Positions 49,304 to 57,370 of a stretch of DNA of 64,000 nt are shown one piece after another. Both the position numbers and the translations under genes were made by a program. The stretch is from Nocardioides sp. TF02-7. GTDB lineage: Bacteria > Actinomycetota > Actinomycetes > Propionibacteriales > Nocardioidaceae. Positions within the stretch are counted from its first letter, which is position 1. Each line of letters begins with the position of its first letter. The notes under the pieces are model-generated. The model did no database searches. It saw only the letters and a list, made by a program, of their open reading frames with translations, and was not told the origin of the DNA. The stretch covers positions 3,162,001 through 3,226,000 of the forward strand of contig NZ_CP092535.1 in assembly GCF_022437945.1 (NCBI RefSeq), given 5' to 3'.

Positions 49304-49309
49304 TAACGT
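49304..49309 (+). promoter_or_regulatory. -10 box of SnoaL-like gene (leaderless)
   Basis: TAACGT, 7 nt before the GTG at 49317. Confidence 0.45.
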
Positions 49310-49316
49310 CGAGCGG

Positions 49317-49730
49317 GTGACCGCGCCACCGGAGCTCGACCCCCGCGACCACCGTCCGTGCGTTCTTCGCCGCGCTGGAGGACCGGGCGGTGGGGGAGGC
49401 GTGGAAGCTGGCCGACGACCGGATCAGTGTGGCGCAACACCTCGCTCCCGACGGTGCGGGGCCGGATGGTGCGCCGGGTCCTGTCGGGTCTCAATCGCGA
49501 CCGGCTGGGGTTTCGCGCCGACTTCCACCACGTGGCGGCGGAGGGGGACGTGGTGCTGACCCAGCGCACCGACTACCTCAGGCTCGGGCCGCTCGAGATC
49601 GACTTCTGGGTGTTCGGCACCTTCCGCGTCGTCGACGGGCGGATCGTCCTCTGGCACGACCACTTCAGCTGGGGGCAGCGTCGCCCGCGGCATGGTGAAG
49701 GGCCTGTTCCGGATGGGCCGCGCCCGCTGA
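49317..49730 (+). CDS. SnoaL/limonene-epoxide-hydrolase-like (NTF2 fold) protein
   Basis: About 137 codons after joining frames. TVRAFFAALEDRAVGEAWKL, then IVWRNTSLPTVRGRMVRRVL, DRLGFRADFHHVAAEGDVVL and GTFRVVDGRIVLWHDHFSWG. These match the limonene-1,2-epoxide hydrolase and SnoaL NTF2-like group. Slips at about 49350, 49427 and 49680. Enzyme or binding role unknown. Confidence 0.68.
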
Positions 49731-49736
49731 GCCGCG

Positions 49737-51048
49737 TCACCCCGCCTCGTCGAGGGCCTTCTCGTCGGACAGGCGGGGCACGCTCGGCGGCGTGGACCCC
49801 GGCGGTCGCCGCCGTGGGGGCCGCGTTGACCGACGAGCGGCGGTCGGCGGTCCAGGTGCCGCGGACGTTGTTGCGGCGCAGCGCCTCGGCGAAGAAGTCG
49901 TGCACCTCCAGCTCCTTCTGCCGCAGGGCGAGCGCGGTCTCGGTGGACCCGGGCCCGGCCGGGTCGGCGCCGGCACCCGCCTCGGTGAGCGCCGCCTGCC
50001 GCGCCTCGTCGAGCCGCTCCCCGACCCGCCAGGCGTAGGCCTCGTAGAACGCCAGCCGGGCGGTGATCGTGGCGACCGGCTTGTCGACGTACCGCCGGCG
50101 GCGGGCGTCCCACACCGTCTTGGTGTCGCGGGCACCGGCGCTGAGGTAGTGCTCGCAGTCGGCGACCATCTGCACCAGCAGCGACTCGTAGAGCGCCTTC
50201 GTGACCGCGATGTCGGACGGGAACCCGTGCAGGTTGACGCCGGTCGAGTCGTGGTTGATGGTGCATCGCACGTCGTTGGCGTGGGCCACGTTGAGCAGCA
50301 GCCGCACGTAGCGCGCCAGCCCCCGCCGGCCCGGCTCACCCACCCGGTAGTGCTCGGCGACCGGCTGCTCCCGGCCCTCCTCCTTGGCGGAGTGGGCGCG
50401 GGCGACCGCCAGGGCGACCGAGTGCCGGGTCGCCAGCGACTGCGCCTTGGCGAGGAACGCCGCCCGCTCGTGCTCGTTGCTCGCACGCTCGGCCTGGCGG
50501 GAGCAGCTTGGCGAGCCGGGCGAGGGTGCCGTCGTCGACGGTGTGGGCGACCGCCTCCAGCCCCTGAGCGGCGTAGGCCACGTGCAGCAGCTGCGCTGTC
50601 ACCGGCGACCCGACGTCCTCCAGCAGCCGCAGGAACGTCGCCCGCCACCGGGGCCCGTGGTCGCCCTCGCCGGAGAGGTGGTGGGTGAGCTCGTGGAGCA
50701 CCACTGTGGCGCGCAGCGCCCACTGCCCGCCGACCTCGAACGGCGGCAGCGCGATCGTGCGGGCGACGGGGTCGTACGTCGCCATCCGGGCGCCCGCCCG
50801 CGGGCGCACGGTGACCGCCTCGTGCTCGCGGCCGCCGTAGTCGCGCTCCTCCGAGCGCAGCAGGGCCAGGACCTTGTCGACGTAGGCCTGCGCGGCCGTT
50901 GGCTCGGTGAACCGCAGGTCCGGCCCGGGCTGGTAGGTCTCGCCGTCGACCGTCACCGACGGGCGGTCGGGCGTGGTCGAGTCGAGCCAGGCGGCGAGCT
51001 GGTCCTCGGCGGCGTAGACGGCGGCCTTGTCGGGGTCGGCGGTCATGG
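49737..51048 (-). CDS. SprT-like metalloprotein with DUF2786 (TIGR04338-like)
   Basis: About 437 codons. Residues about 90-150 carry a zinc motif LHELTHHLSGEGDHGPRW (HExxH). The second half is DUF2786-like: AFLAKAQSLATRHSVALAVA and CTINHDSTGVNLHGFPSDIA, ending DEKALDEAG. Slips at about 50505 and 49790. The combined architecture matches a family of actinobacterial metallohydrolases of unknown role. GGAAGGA precedes the ATG at 51048. Convergent with the SnoaL gene. Confidence 0.72.
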
Positions 51049-51208
51049 GATCCTTCCGGGTGGTGTCGAGGACGAGTCTGCCCCGAGCCTCCGACACGCG
51101 CGGACCGACGTGCCGAGCCCTGTGGAGGACGGCTGCCGACCCGGCCCTCCTGGCCGATCACCCCCTCGCACGGTGAGATGTGCCGGACCGCCCCGACCAC
51201 AGCAGTGG

Positions 51209-51214
51209 TAGACA
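51209..51214 (+). promoter_or_regulatory. -10 box of HNH-repeat gene (leaderless)
   Basis: TAGACA (TAGACAT), 8 nt before the GTG at 51223. Confidence 0.45.
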
Positions 51215-51222
51215 TCGCTCCC

Positions 51223-51633
51223 GTGGCCCCCGCACAGAAGTACACCGACGAGCAGCTGCTCCGAGCCCTGCGCCGGGCGGCCGAGGTCGACGGGGTCAGC
51301 CGCCCGATGACGCAGGTGCGGTACGACGAGCTCCGGGTCGCGTTCGACGGCCCGAGCGGGTTCGCGGTCATCCGCCGCTACGGCACCTGGCGCGCCGCTC
51401 TGCAGGCCGCCGGCCTGCCGGCCAACCGGGCGAGCGCCCGGCGTCCGAACTGGACGGAGGCCGAGCTCCTCGAGTGGCTGCGGCGCTTCCTCGCCCACCC
51501 GACCGCCGGCAGCTCCTACAGCGCCTACGTCGCCTGGGCCCAGACCACCCGCGACGCCCCCAGCGGCCCGACCATCCGCAACAAGTTCGGCAAGTGGTCG
51601 ACCGCGGTGGCCGCGGCCGCGGGAGAGGACTGA
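51223..51633 (+). CDS. HNH-repeat (homing-endonuclease-associated) DNA-binding protein
   Basis: 136 codons from the GTG; an in-frame ATG at 51178 is possible. Two copies of a roughly 50-residue repeat: MTQVRYDELRVAFDGPSGFA with YGTWRAALQAAGLP, then a second with GPTIRNKFGKWSTAVAAAAG. This is the PF18780-type homing-endonuclease-associated repeat, a helix-turn-helix-like DNA-binding unit. No nuclease domain is present, so it is a stand-alone repeat protein. Confidence 0.75.
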   Translation: MAPAQKYTDEQLLRALRRAAEVDGVSRPMTQVRYDELRVAFDGPSGFAVIRRYGTWRAALQAAGLPANRASARRPNWTEAELLEWLRRFLAHPTAGSSYSAYVAWAQTTRDAPSGPTIRNKFGKWSTAVAAAAGED

Positions 51634-51666
51634 CGGGGCTGACCGGCCCCCGCCGGGACGGGTGCG

Positions 51667-52350
51667 TCACACCTTCTCGAGGTCGCGGAGGGCGTAGCGC
51701 AGGTGGTCCCACTCCTCGTCGAGGATCACCTGCAGGCAGTCGAGCACGGTGACCTCGTCCTCGGGGGCCCACGGGTCGGGACGGCGCTCGGCGAGCGTCT
51801 CCGGGGTGACGTCCGCGAGGAAGTCGCGGACCATCGCCTGGTGGTCTGCGCGCACCGCGAGCACCTCGTCGTAGGACGCGGGCTCGCGGAAGATCGAGGT
51901 GTCGAAGCCCTCCTCGGCGTACTCCGCGAACGGCTGGCCGATCGGGTGGAACGGCTGCTCCTGGCGGAGGACCGCCCCGTGCAGCCAGGCGTTGGTGGCG
52001 AGCACCAGGTGCCGCAGCGTCTGGGAGAACGTCCACTCGCCGTCGACCGACACGTCCTCCCGGCCCCGGGCCGTCTCGACGGCCGCGGCCCAGGCGGTCT
52101 CGACGGCCGACCACGCCGAGCGGAGACCGGCCGGGTCGGAGGCCGACCGGAGCCCGCGTCCCGGGAAGAGCCGGTCGAGCTCGGCCTCGACGTAGGGCAC
52201 CACGTCGACCCCGTTGACGACCAGCGGTGCGTAGGGCAGGTCGTGGGAGTCGATGTCGAGCCCCGCCACCTTGACGCCGCGCATCACCGCTCCGGCGAGG
52301 TCGGACCGGATGAAGCGCGAGCCGCGGAGGTCCTGGCCGATGAAGTCCAT
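51667..52350 (-). CDS. DinB family protein with short pentapeptide lead
   Basis: 227 codons, intact. The first 30 residues look like a pentapeptide-repeat remnant (IGQDLRGSRFIRSDLAGAVM). The rest is a DinB_2 four-helix bundle: FSQTLRHLVLATNAWLHGAV supplies a metal His and LDEEWDHLRYALRDL the others. DinB-like proteins are often thiol- or bacillithiol-dependent transferases. In actinobacteria the same lead-plus-DinB layout is common. Role unknown. Confidence 0.78.
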   Translation of the reverse strand: MDFIGQDLRGSRFIRSDLAGAVMRGVKVAGLDIDSHDLPYAPLVVNGVDVVPYVEAELDRLFPGRGLRSASDPAGLRSAWSAVETAWAAAVETARGREDVSVDGEWTFSQTLRHLVLATNAWLHGAVLRQEQPFHPIGQPFAEYAEEGFDTSIFREPASYDEVLAVRADHQAMVRDFLADVTPETLAERRPDPWAPEDEVTVLDCLQVILDEEWDHLRYALRDLEKV

Positions 52351-52593
52351 CCCCGCACCCTGCCACCGGCCGCCGACACCGCACCAGACCCGTCGCCGGC
52401 ACAGCTGGGGCGGGGAGCCGGTGACGCACACGGACCTCGTCGCCACAAACGCCGTCCCGGTCGATCCGGATGGCCCGTTCGGACTAGGCCCGCCGCCCGC
52501 CCGGCCCCGATCGGGCCGGATCCGCCCGGTCGCCTCAGCTCTGGGGTCCCATGGCCGTTGGGGTGGACGAACACCGAGGAGGAGAGGGCCGAG

Positions 52594-53301
52594 TTGAGCA
52601 GCTACGTGGAGGCCTACCTGGGGCGCCTGCAGGGAGGCGCCGCCCGCACGGGCCGGGAGCTGGCGCCGATCTCCGACCGCAACCGCGCGGTGCGCCTCGT
52701 CGAGAGCGATGCCCGCAGCGTCGAGAGCGGCTTCGCCGCAGGGGTCCTGACCGTCGAGGACGGCAACCGGGTGCGCACGCTCGACCCGCGGCAGGGCACG
52801 GCCCGGCTGGTCGAGGGCGACCCGGCCCACCTGTGCTGGGAGCGCCTGCCGCAGCTGGCGGCGTACGTCGACCTCCTCGGCGCCGGCTTCCCGCCGGGCG
52901 CCCTCCGGTTCGAGACACCGGAGTCCGAGCTGCGGCTCGACCTGGCGGCGGTCGACGACGACGGCCGGGTGCTGGTGCTGGGGGAGGCGAAGGCCGAGCC
53001 GCTCCAGCTGGCCAAGCTGGAGGCGTTGGTGCAGACGTTCGAGGGCGACCCCGGCGCCCGCTCGTGCGCGACGCGCGACGGCGACGCGCACCGGCTCGCC
53101 CACCGGCTGTGGGCGACGCGGGCGCCGTACCTCTGGCTGGTGGCCGCGGGCGCCCGACGGGCCTTCCGCGTCCACTACGGCCGGACGTTGCGGCTCACGG
53201 CGCAGGAGGCGCTGCCGCACGCGGCCGACCTCTGGCCCTACGGGTGCGACGGGGCCACGCCGGCCGTGGCCCTGCCCGGCTCCGAGGCGATGACGGCCTG
53301 A
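52594..53301 (+). CDS. Unknown protein with PD-(D/E)XK-like motif
   Basis: 235 codons, intact. TTG start at 52594, 9 nt after GAGGAGGAG; no ATG/GTG fits. It reads SSYVEAYLGRLQGGAARTGR and ends in Ala-rich sequence. Residues about 110-135 contain ELRLDLAAVDDDGRVLVLGE followed by AKAEP, the spacing (D...GEAK) of a PD-(D/E)XK nuclease core, and a Trp-rich later part (LYLWLVAAGARRAF-like). Not otherwise recognised. Nuclease activity is inference. Confidence 0.65.
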   Translation: MSSYVEAYLGRLQGGAARTGRELAPISDRNRAVRLVESDARSVESGFAAGVLTVEDGNRVRTLDPRQGTARLVEGDPAHLCWERLPQLAAYVDLLGAGFPPGALRFETPESELRLDLAAVDDDGRVLVLGEAKAEPLQLAKLEALVQTFEGDPGARSCATRDGDAHRLAHRLWATRAPYLWLVAAGARRAFRVHYGRTLRLTAQEALPHAADLWPYGCDGATPAVALPGSEAMTA

Positions 53302-53354
53302 CCAGATCCGGGACGGGTGGCCGGCTCCTCGGTGACCAGGCGACGAGGTCCCGC

Positions 53355-53360
53355 TAGGTT
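53355..53360 (+). promoter_or_regulatory. -10 box of LysR gene (leaderless)
   Basis: TAGGTT, 6 nt before the ATG at 53367. Confidence 0.5.
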
Positions 53361-53366
53361 GAGCCG

Positions 53367-54311
53367 ATGGCGAAGGCGGTGGACGTGCCCGCGTTCACGA
53401 TGAACCAGCTCGCGGTGTTCGTGGCAGTGGCGGAGGCGGGCACCATCTCCGCTGCGGCGGAGCGGATGCACGTGTCGCCGTCCGCCGTCTCGGCGGCGAT
53501 CACCGAGCTCGAGCGGGCCCTGCGGGCGGACCTGGTCCACCGGCAGCGGGCCAAGGGGGCCCGGCTGACGCCGACGGGCGAGCAGGTGCTGGCGCGGGCG
53601 CGCGCCCTGCTGCACCAGGCCTCCGAGCTGGCCGCCGACGCCCGCGGCGAGGGCGTCAGGCGCGGCCTCACCGGCACGATCCGGCTCGGCAGCTATCTCT
53701 CGCTGGGGCCCTCCGTGCTGCCGGGCCTGGTCTCCACGTTCCTGGACACGCACCCCGAGGTCGACATCGAGATCTCCGAGTCCACCCAGGACCAGCTGAC
53801 GGCGGCGCTCGAGGACGGCCGGCTCGACCTGGCGCTGATGTACGACGTCCACATCAGCCCGGCGCTCCGCTCGGTGCCGGTCACCCGCTGGACGCCGACC
53901 GTGACGCTGCCGGCCGGACACCGGCTGGCCGGTGGCCGGCCGATCCGTCTCACCGAGCTCAAGGAGGAGCCGCTGGTCCTGATCCAGGCGCCGCCGTCGG
54001 ACGAGTGGATCCTCGCGCGCTGCGCCGACGCCGGCTTCGAGCCGGTCATCCGCTACCGCGTGCGCAGCTACGAGACCGCCCGCTCGCTCGTCGCCCGCGG
54101 GTTCGGCTGGACCATGCAGATCCAGCGCCCGCGCAACACCACGTCGTACGAGGGCCTGGAGATCGTCTCGGTGGAGGTCGCCGAGCCGCGGGTCGAGCCG
54201 GTGGCGGTGCTGCTGGCAGCGGCCCGGGACTCGATGCTCAACCGGGCCGCCCGCACCTTCGTGACCCACGCCACCACGCTCGAGGAGCACCCGGCGGGAT
54301 TCGTGCGCTGA
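53367..54311 (+). CDS. LysR family transcriptional regulator
   Basis: 314 codons, intact. HTH: FVAVAEAGTISAAAERMHVS then PSAVSAAITELERALRADLV. The C-terminal domain opens TGTIRLGSYLSLGPSVLPG. Ligand and targets unknown; no divergent partner, since the neighbours read the same way. Leaderless start. Confidence 0.88.
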   Translation: MAKAVDVPAFTMNQLAVFVAVAEAGTISAAAERMHVSPSAVSAAITELERALRADLVHRQRAKGARLTPTGEQVLARARALLHQASELAADARGEGVRRGLTGTIRLGSYLSLGPSVLPGLVSTFLDTHPEVDIEISESTQDQLTAALEDGRLDLALMYDVHISPALRSVPVTRWTPTVTLPAGHRLAGGRPIRLTELKEEPLVLIQAPPSDEWILARCADAGFEPVIRYRVRSYETARSLVARGFGWTMQIQRPRNTTSYEGLEIVSVEVAEPRVEPVAVLLAAARDSMLNRAARTFVTHATTLEEHPAGFVR

Positions 54312-54402
54312 GCCGTACGTCGAGCGCTGCCTTCTGCACCAAACCCGTGGAGGCAGCGCGGGTTTCTGCGCTTTTCCGTCACTCGATGTCACAGGAAACT
54401 AG

Positions 54403-55236
54403 GTGGGTGAGCGTGACCCCCACCTGTTCCAGCGGCTCTTCGACGACGACTCGGTGTCGTCCGGCGGGGTGCCCGTCGCGGACGCGTTGTCCCAGCACGA
54501 GCGCGACCGCGGCGCCCCGTTCCGCGCCATGATCGGGTCGCTCGTCGTGCCGGCAGGTGCGCTCGACGAGGTCGCGGCGATGACGAAGGAGGACGCGCCC
54601 GGTTCGGTGGCCATCACCCTCCGGGTCGCCGAGCCGGCCGCGGCCGAGGCCGCGGTCGCCGCCGTCGCGGACATCGCCGCGGTGCGGCTCGAGGCGCTCG
54701 ACGTGGCGCTTCCCGACGGTGTCGAGCCCGGCTCCGTGGTGCCGGCCCTGACCTTCGCCGGCCGGCCGGCCAGGACCCACGTCGCGCTTCCGTACGACTG
54801 GCGCAGCCGCTCCCTGGTCAAGGAGCTCGCCGGCACCGGCCTCGGCGCCAAGCTGCGCGTCGGCGGCCGGGCGGGTCAGCGGCCGTCGGACGAGCTGGTC
54901 GCGGCGTCGCTGGTGGACATCGCGCTCGCGGGTGTGGCGTGCAAGGTGGTCGGCGTCGACCGCGGTCTGGCGGACGCCGTCGCCAGGCCCGGCTACGAGC
55001 GCACCGGGGTGCTCAACCTGTTGGTGGCGGCCGACGCCGCCTGCGACGGGGCGGACCAGGACGAGATCGTGCAGATCCTGCGCGCCGGCGACTCGGGCCT
55101 GATGGACGCCGTGCTGTTCCTCGACCCCGCCGTGCGCGAGGTCCTCCAGGTGGTCGGCGTCGTCGACGTCGACGGTCTCGTCGACGACCTCGTGCACCAC
55201 GGGCTGGTGCCGGTCGACCACCAGCAGGTGTCGTAG
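54403..55236 (+). CDS. Hypothetical protein
   Basis: 277 codons, intact; GTG start. No signal peptide, Cys cluster or membrane segment. Composition is Ala/Val/Asp-rich with alternating short beta-strand and helix segments (VALPYDWRSRSLVKELAGTG, LVAASLVDIALAGVACKVVG, GVLNLLVAADAACDG), suggesting an alpha/beta fold such as a barrel. I do not recognise it. Its 3' end is antisense to any transcript from the promoter module at 55297-55366. Confidence 0.7.
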   Translation: MGERDPHLFQRLFDDDSVSSGGVPVADALSQHERDRGAPFRAMIGSLVVPAGALDEVAAMTKEDAPGSVAITLRVAEPAAAEAAVAAVADIAAVRLEALDVALPDGVEPGSVVPALTFAGRPARTHVALPYDWRSRSLVKELAGTGLGAKLRVGGRAGQRPSDELVAASLVDIALAGVACKVVGVDRGLADAVARPGYERTGVLNLLVAADAACDGADQDEIVQILRAGDSGLMDAVLFLDPAVREVLQVVGVVDVDGLVDDLVHHGLVPVDHQQVS

Positions 55237-55296
55237 CCGCCAGCCGCCACCGCGGCCGATCGGCGGGTCCGCCGGTGACCGCCTCAGGACATGGAT

Positions 55297-55366
55297 GCGC
55301 CCGCAGGCGTCTCGGGTCACCTGCGGGCGCTGACAGAAGTATGCACGCTCAGGCGCCGTTGTCCAG
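55297..55366 (-). promoter_or_regulatory. Promoter-hairpin module 1
   Basis: On the minus strand: -35 CTGGAC (55361-55366), exactly 17 bp, -10 CATACT (55338-55343), 7 bp, then a perfect 11-bp hairpin (GCGCCCGCAGG at 55297-55307 with 55320-55330, 12-nt loop). Transcription would start at the hairpin edge. Downstream it reads antisense to the gene at 54403-55236. Near-copy at 55619-55687. Confidence 0.6.
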
Positions 55367-55419
55367 GGTTTCGGCGGAACTCGTATCGGGAACCGCCGGG
55401 TGCCGCTCGTCGCGGGCTG

Positions 55420-55546
55420 TCAGCGACGACCGATCACGACCGCGGCGACGACGGCCGCGGCGGCGATGAGGGCGAGCATCAGCCCGCCCGTCCACAGCCA
55501 GGCGTCGCGGTCGGCGCACCACCTGATCCACTCCGGACTCTCCCAC
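55420..55546 (-). CDS. Tiny membrane protein, frame broken by one base
   Basis: About 41 codons. GTG at 55546 (with GAGGAGG 4 nt upstream) plus one base too many just after it gives ESPEWIRWCADRDAWLWTGG, then LMLALIAAAAVVAAVVIGRR and a stop. One Trp-rich amphipathic stretch, one membrane segment, two arginines at the end. Too short for routine annotation. It lies downstream of promoter-hairpin module 2, which probably drives it. Confidence 0.5.
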
Positions 55547-55618
55547 GTCGCCTCCTCGCCGGCGAGGATAGTCGCTCCCCCGGTGAGGGCAGCCGGTGAG
55601 GGGCGCAGAGACGTGAGA

Positions 55619-55687
55619 GCGCCCGCGGGCGTCTCGGGTCACCAGCGGGCGCAGGTCAAGTCTGCACGGATCCCGGCGAAAGTCCAG
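55619..55687 (-). promoter_or_regulatory. Promoter-hairpin module 2
   Basis: Minus strand: -35 CTGGAC (55682-55687), 17 bp, -10 CAGACT (55659-55664), 6 bp, then GCGCCCGCGGG (55619-55629) paired with 55642-55652, one mismatch, 12-nt loop whose sequence is identical to that of module 1. It is 73 bp before the tiny membrane protein gene. Confidence 0.6.
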
Positions 55688-55738
55688 GGTCCGCGACCGA
55701 TCCGTGGTCGGATCTCGTCCGGAGGAGGTGAGGAGGCG

Positions 55739-56122
55739 TCAGCGGCGGAGCAGCCGCCTGGCGACACCGGTCATCTCGATCAGGCTGGCGACCCGCGGCG
55801 GCGTCGCGTAGAGCACGAGGTCCTTGCCCGCCGTCGCCAGGCGGGTCGCGGCGTCCTCGATGCCCTGCAGCCCGCTGACGTCGCAGAACGTGAGGGCGCC
55901 CAGGTCGAGCAGCACCATCGTCGCCGGGCAGTCGGCGTCCGCGACCGCCCCGAGCGCGTCGTGGAGGCTGTGCACGGTGTGGCTGTCGAGGTCGCCCGCC
56001 AGCCGGACGAGCGGCAGCGACGGGCTGTAGCGGATCCTGATGTCGAGGCCGCCGCTCAGCTCGTAGGGCTGCTGGTCCTCCGGGCCGGTCGGCTGCGGCG
56101 GTGCCTCGTCGTGCACGCTCAT
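55739..56122 (-). CDS. STAS domain protein (anti-sigma-factor antagonist type)
   Basis: 127 codons, intact. STAS core: IRYSPSLPLVRLAGDLDSHT, ATMVLLDLGALTFCDVSGLQ with the Ser in DVSG that anti-sigma kinases phosphorylate. ATG overlaps the stop of the ANTAR gene. Typical of RsbV-like antagonists or STAS-only signalling proteins; no RsbW-like kinase gene is next to it. Confidence 0.85.
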   Translation of the reverse strand: MSVHDEAPPQPTGPEDQQPYELSGGLDIRIRYSPSLPLVRLAGDLDSHTVHSLHDALGAVADADCPATMVLLDLGALTFCDVSGLQGIEDAATRLATAGKDLVLYATPPRVASLIEMTGVARRLLRR

Positions 56123-56454
56123 CGCACGCTCTTGAGCCGGGGGCCCGGGCCCCGCGGGCCGACCGGCGGCGAGGAGGCGTCGAGGGCCAGCTCGATGCGC
56201 GCGCGCAGCGCGCTGTCCCACGTGACGGCGTCCGGGTCGCCCGAGGCCGCGTCGACCAGGGTCTTGGCGACCGCGAACAGGGAGTGACCGGTCTCGGAGG
56301 CCCAGAGGCGCAGCACGTCGAAGGCGTGGTCCGGACCGATCCGGTAGCGCAGGATCAGGATGCCCTTGGCCTGCTCGATGACCACCCGGTTGGCCATCGC
56401 ACGCCGGCGCGAGCGCTCGTGGAGAGGAAGCAGGGACGAGGTCGTCGGTGCCAT
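56119..56454 (-). CDS. ANTAR domain protein
   Basis: 111 codons, intact. ANTAR marks: RRAMANRVVIEQAKGILILR, then RIGPDHAFDVLRLWASETGH, the three-helix RNA-binding fold that binds paired hexaloop hairpins to prevent termination. Only the ANTAR domain is present; signal input must come from a partner. ATGA overlap with STAS. GAGGAG precedes the ATG. Confidence 0.87.
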   Translation of the reverse strand: MAPTTSSLLPLHERSRRRAMANRVVIEQAKGILILRYRIGPDHAFDVLRLWASETGHSLFAVAKTLVDAASGDPDAVTWDSALRARIELALDASSPPVGPRGPGPRLKSVR

Positions 56455-56532
56455 GGGGAGCTCCTCGTTGAGCTCGGTTGCGGCTGATCGCCGCCGGCTG
56501 ATCTCCCAACCACCCTCAAGGTAAAGGCGATG

Positions 56533-57123
56533 TCAAGACCGTCGGTCGTCCGGCCGTTCCCCCGCGGTGCGGGCCACGATGTCCGTCGCCACCTCGCGCA
56601 GCTTGCGGTTGGTGTTCTGCGAGTGCTGCCGGAGCAGGTCGAACGCCTGGTGCGCCCCGCAACGCTGCTGTGCCATCAGCACGCCGATCGCCTGGTCGAT
56701 CACCGTCCGCGACGACAGCGCGGCGGTCAGCTGGTCGTTGAGCCGGCGCAGCTCGGCTTCCCGCACGGCCAGCGCGACGACGGGCGCCGCGAGGGCGGCG
56801 TACGACTCCATCGCCCGGGTGTACGCCGGCTCCAGCGGCCGCTGGGCGTCGTCGGCGTAGACGTCGAGCCGGCCGTCCACGCCGGCCGCCGACAGCGGCA
56901 CGGTCCACGACGGCGTCCACGGCACCGGCCCGTCGGCGCTCGAGACGGTGAGCGGCCGGCCGGACACCTCGACGGTGACCGCGGCGACGCACGGCTCGGC
57001 GACCAGCTTGCCGGCCAGGACGGCGACCCCGGCGAGCACCTCCTCGAGCCGGTCCGCGCGCAGCAGGAGGTCGTGCAGGGTGCACACGATCTCGCTGCGC
57101 TCGACGCTGTCGTCGCGGTCCAT
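56533..57123 (-). CDS. GAF-ANTAR domain protein
   Basis: 196 codons, intact. GAF-like N-terminus (LLLRADRLEEVLAGVAVLAG; DGRLDVYADDAQRPLEPAY), then ANTAR: ALSSRTVIDQAIGVLMAQQR and GAHQAFDLLRQHSQNTNRKL. It can bind RNA in response to a GAF ligand. ATG at 57123 follows GGGAGGAGGC. Second ANTAR protein within 1 kb. Confidence 0.88.
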   Translation of the reverse strand: MDRDDSVERSEIVCTLHDLLLRADRLEEVLAGVAVLAGKLVAEPCVAAVTVEVSGRPLTVSSADGPVPWTPSWTVPLSAAGVDGRLDVYADDAQRPLEPAYTRAMESYAALAAPVVALAVREAELRRLNDQLTAALSSRTVIDQAIGVLMAQQRCGAHQAFDLLRQHSQNTNRKLREVATDIVARTAGERPDDRRS

Positions 57124-57170
57124 GCCTCCTCCCGGTCCAGTGGTGGAGAGGTACCCACTCAACGACGACG

Positions 57171-57209
57171 AAGGCCCCGGACCGGCGTCTCGCGCTGGTC
57201 CAGGGCCTT
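57171..57209 (-). terminator. Terminator after tRNA-Lys
   Basis: AAGGCCCCGGACC (57171-57183) pairs with 57197-57209 with one mismatch. It lies 4 bp past the tRNA 3' end on the minus strand. Confidence 0.65.
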
Positions 57210-57213
57210 TCCG

Positions 57214-57286
<73 letters not shown>

Positions 57287-57370
57287 CCGTTGTCCGGCTG
57301 CGCTCGCCGCGCACCGAAGCGACATCGATGTTAGCAGCGGCCGGTGGCGAGGAGGAAATCGCGGGGCGCG

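Noticed and set aside
55288..55330. Leader peptides starting MTRDA(C/R)GR inside the two hairpin modules
   Set aside because: The shared residues follow from the conserved hairpin bases; downstream codons diverge without synonymous bias and no ribosome site precedes them.
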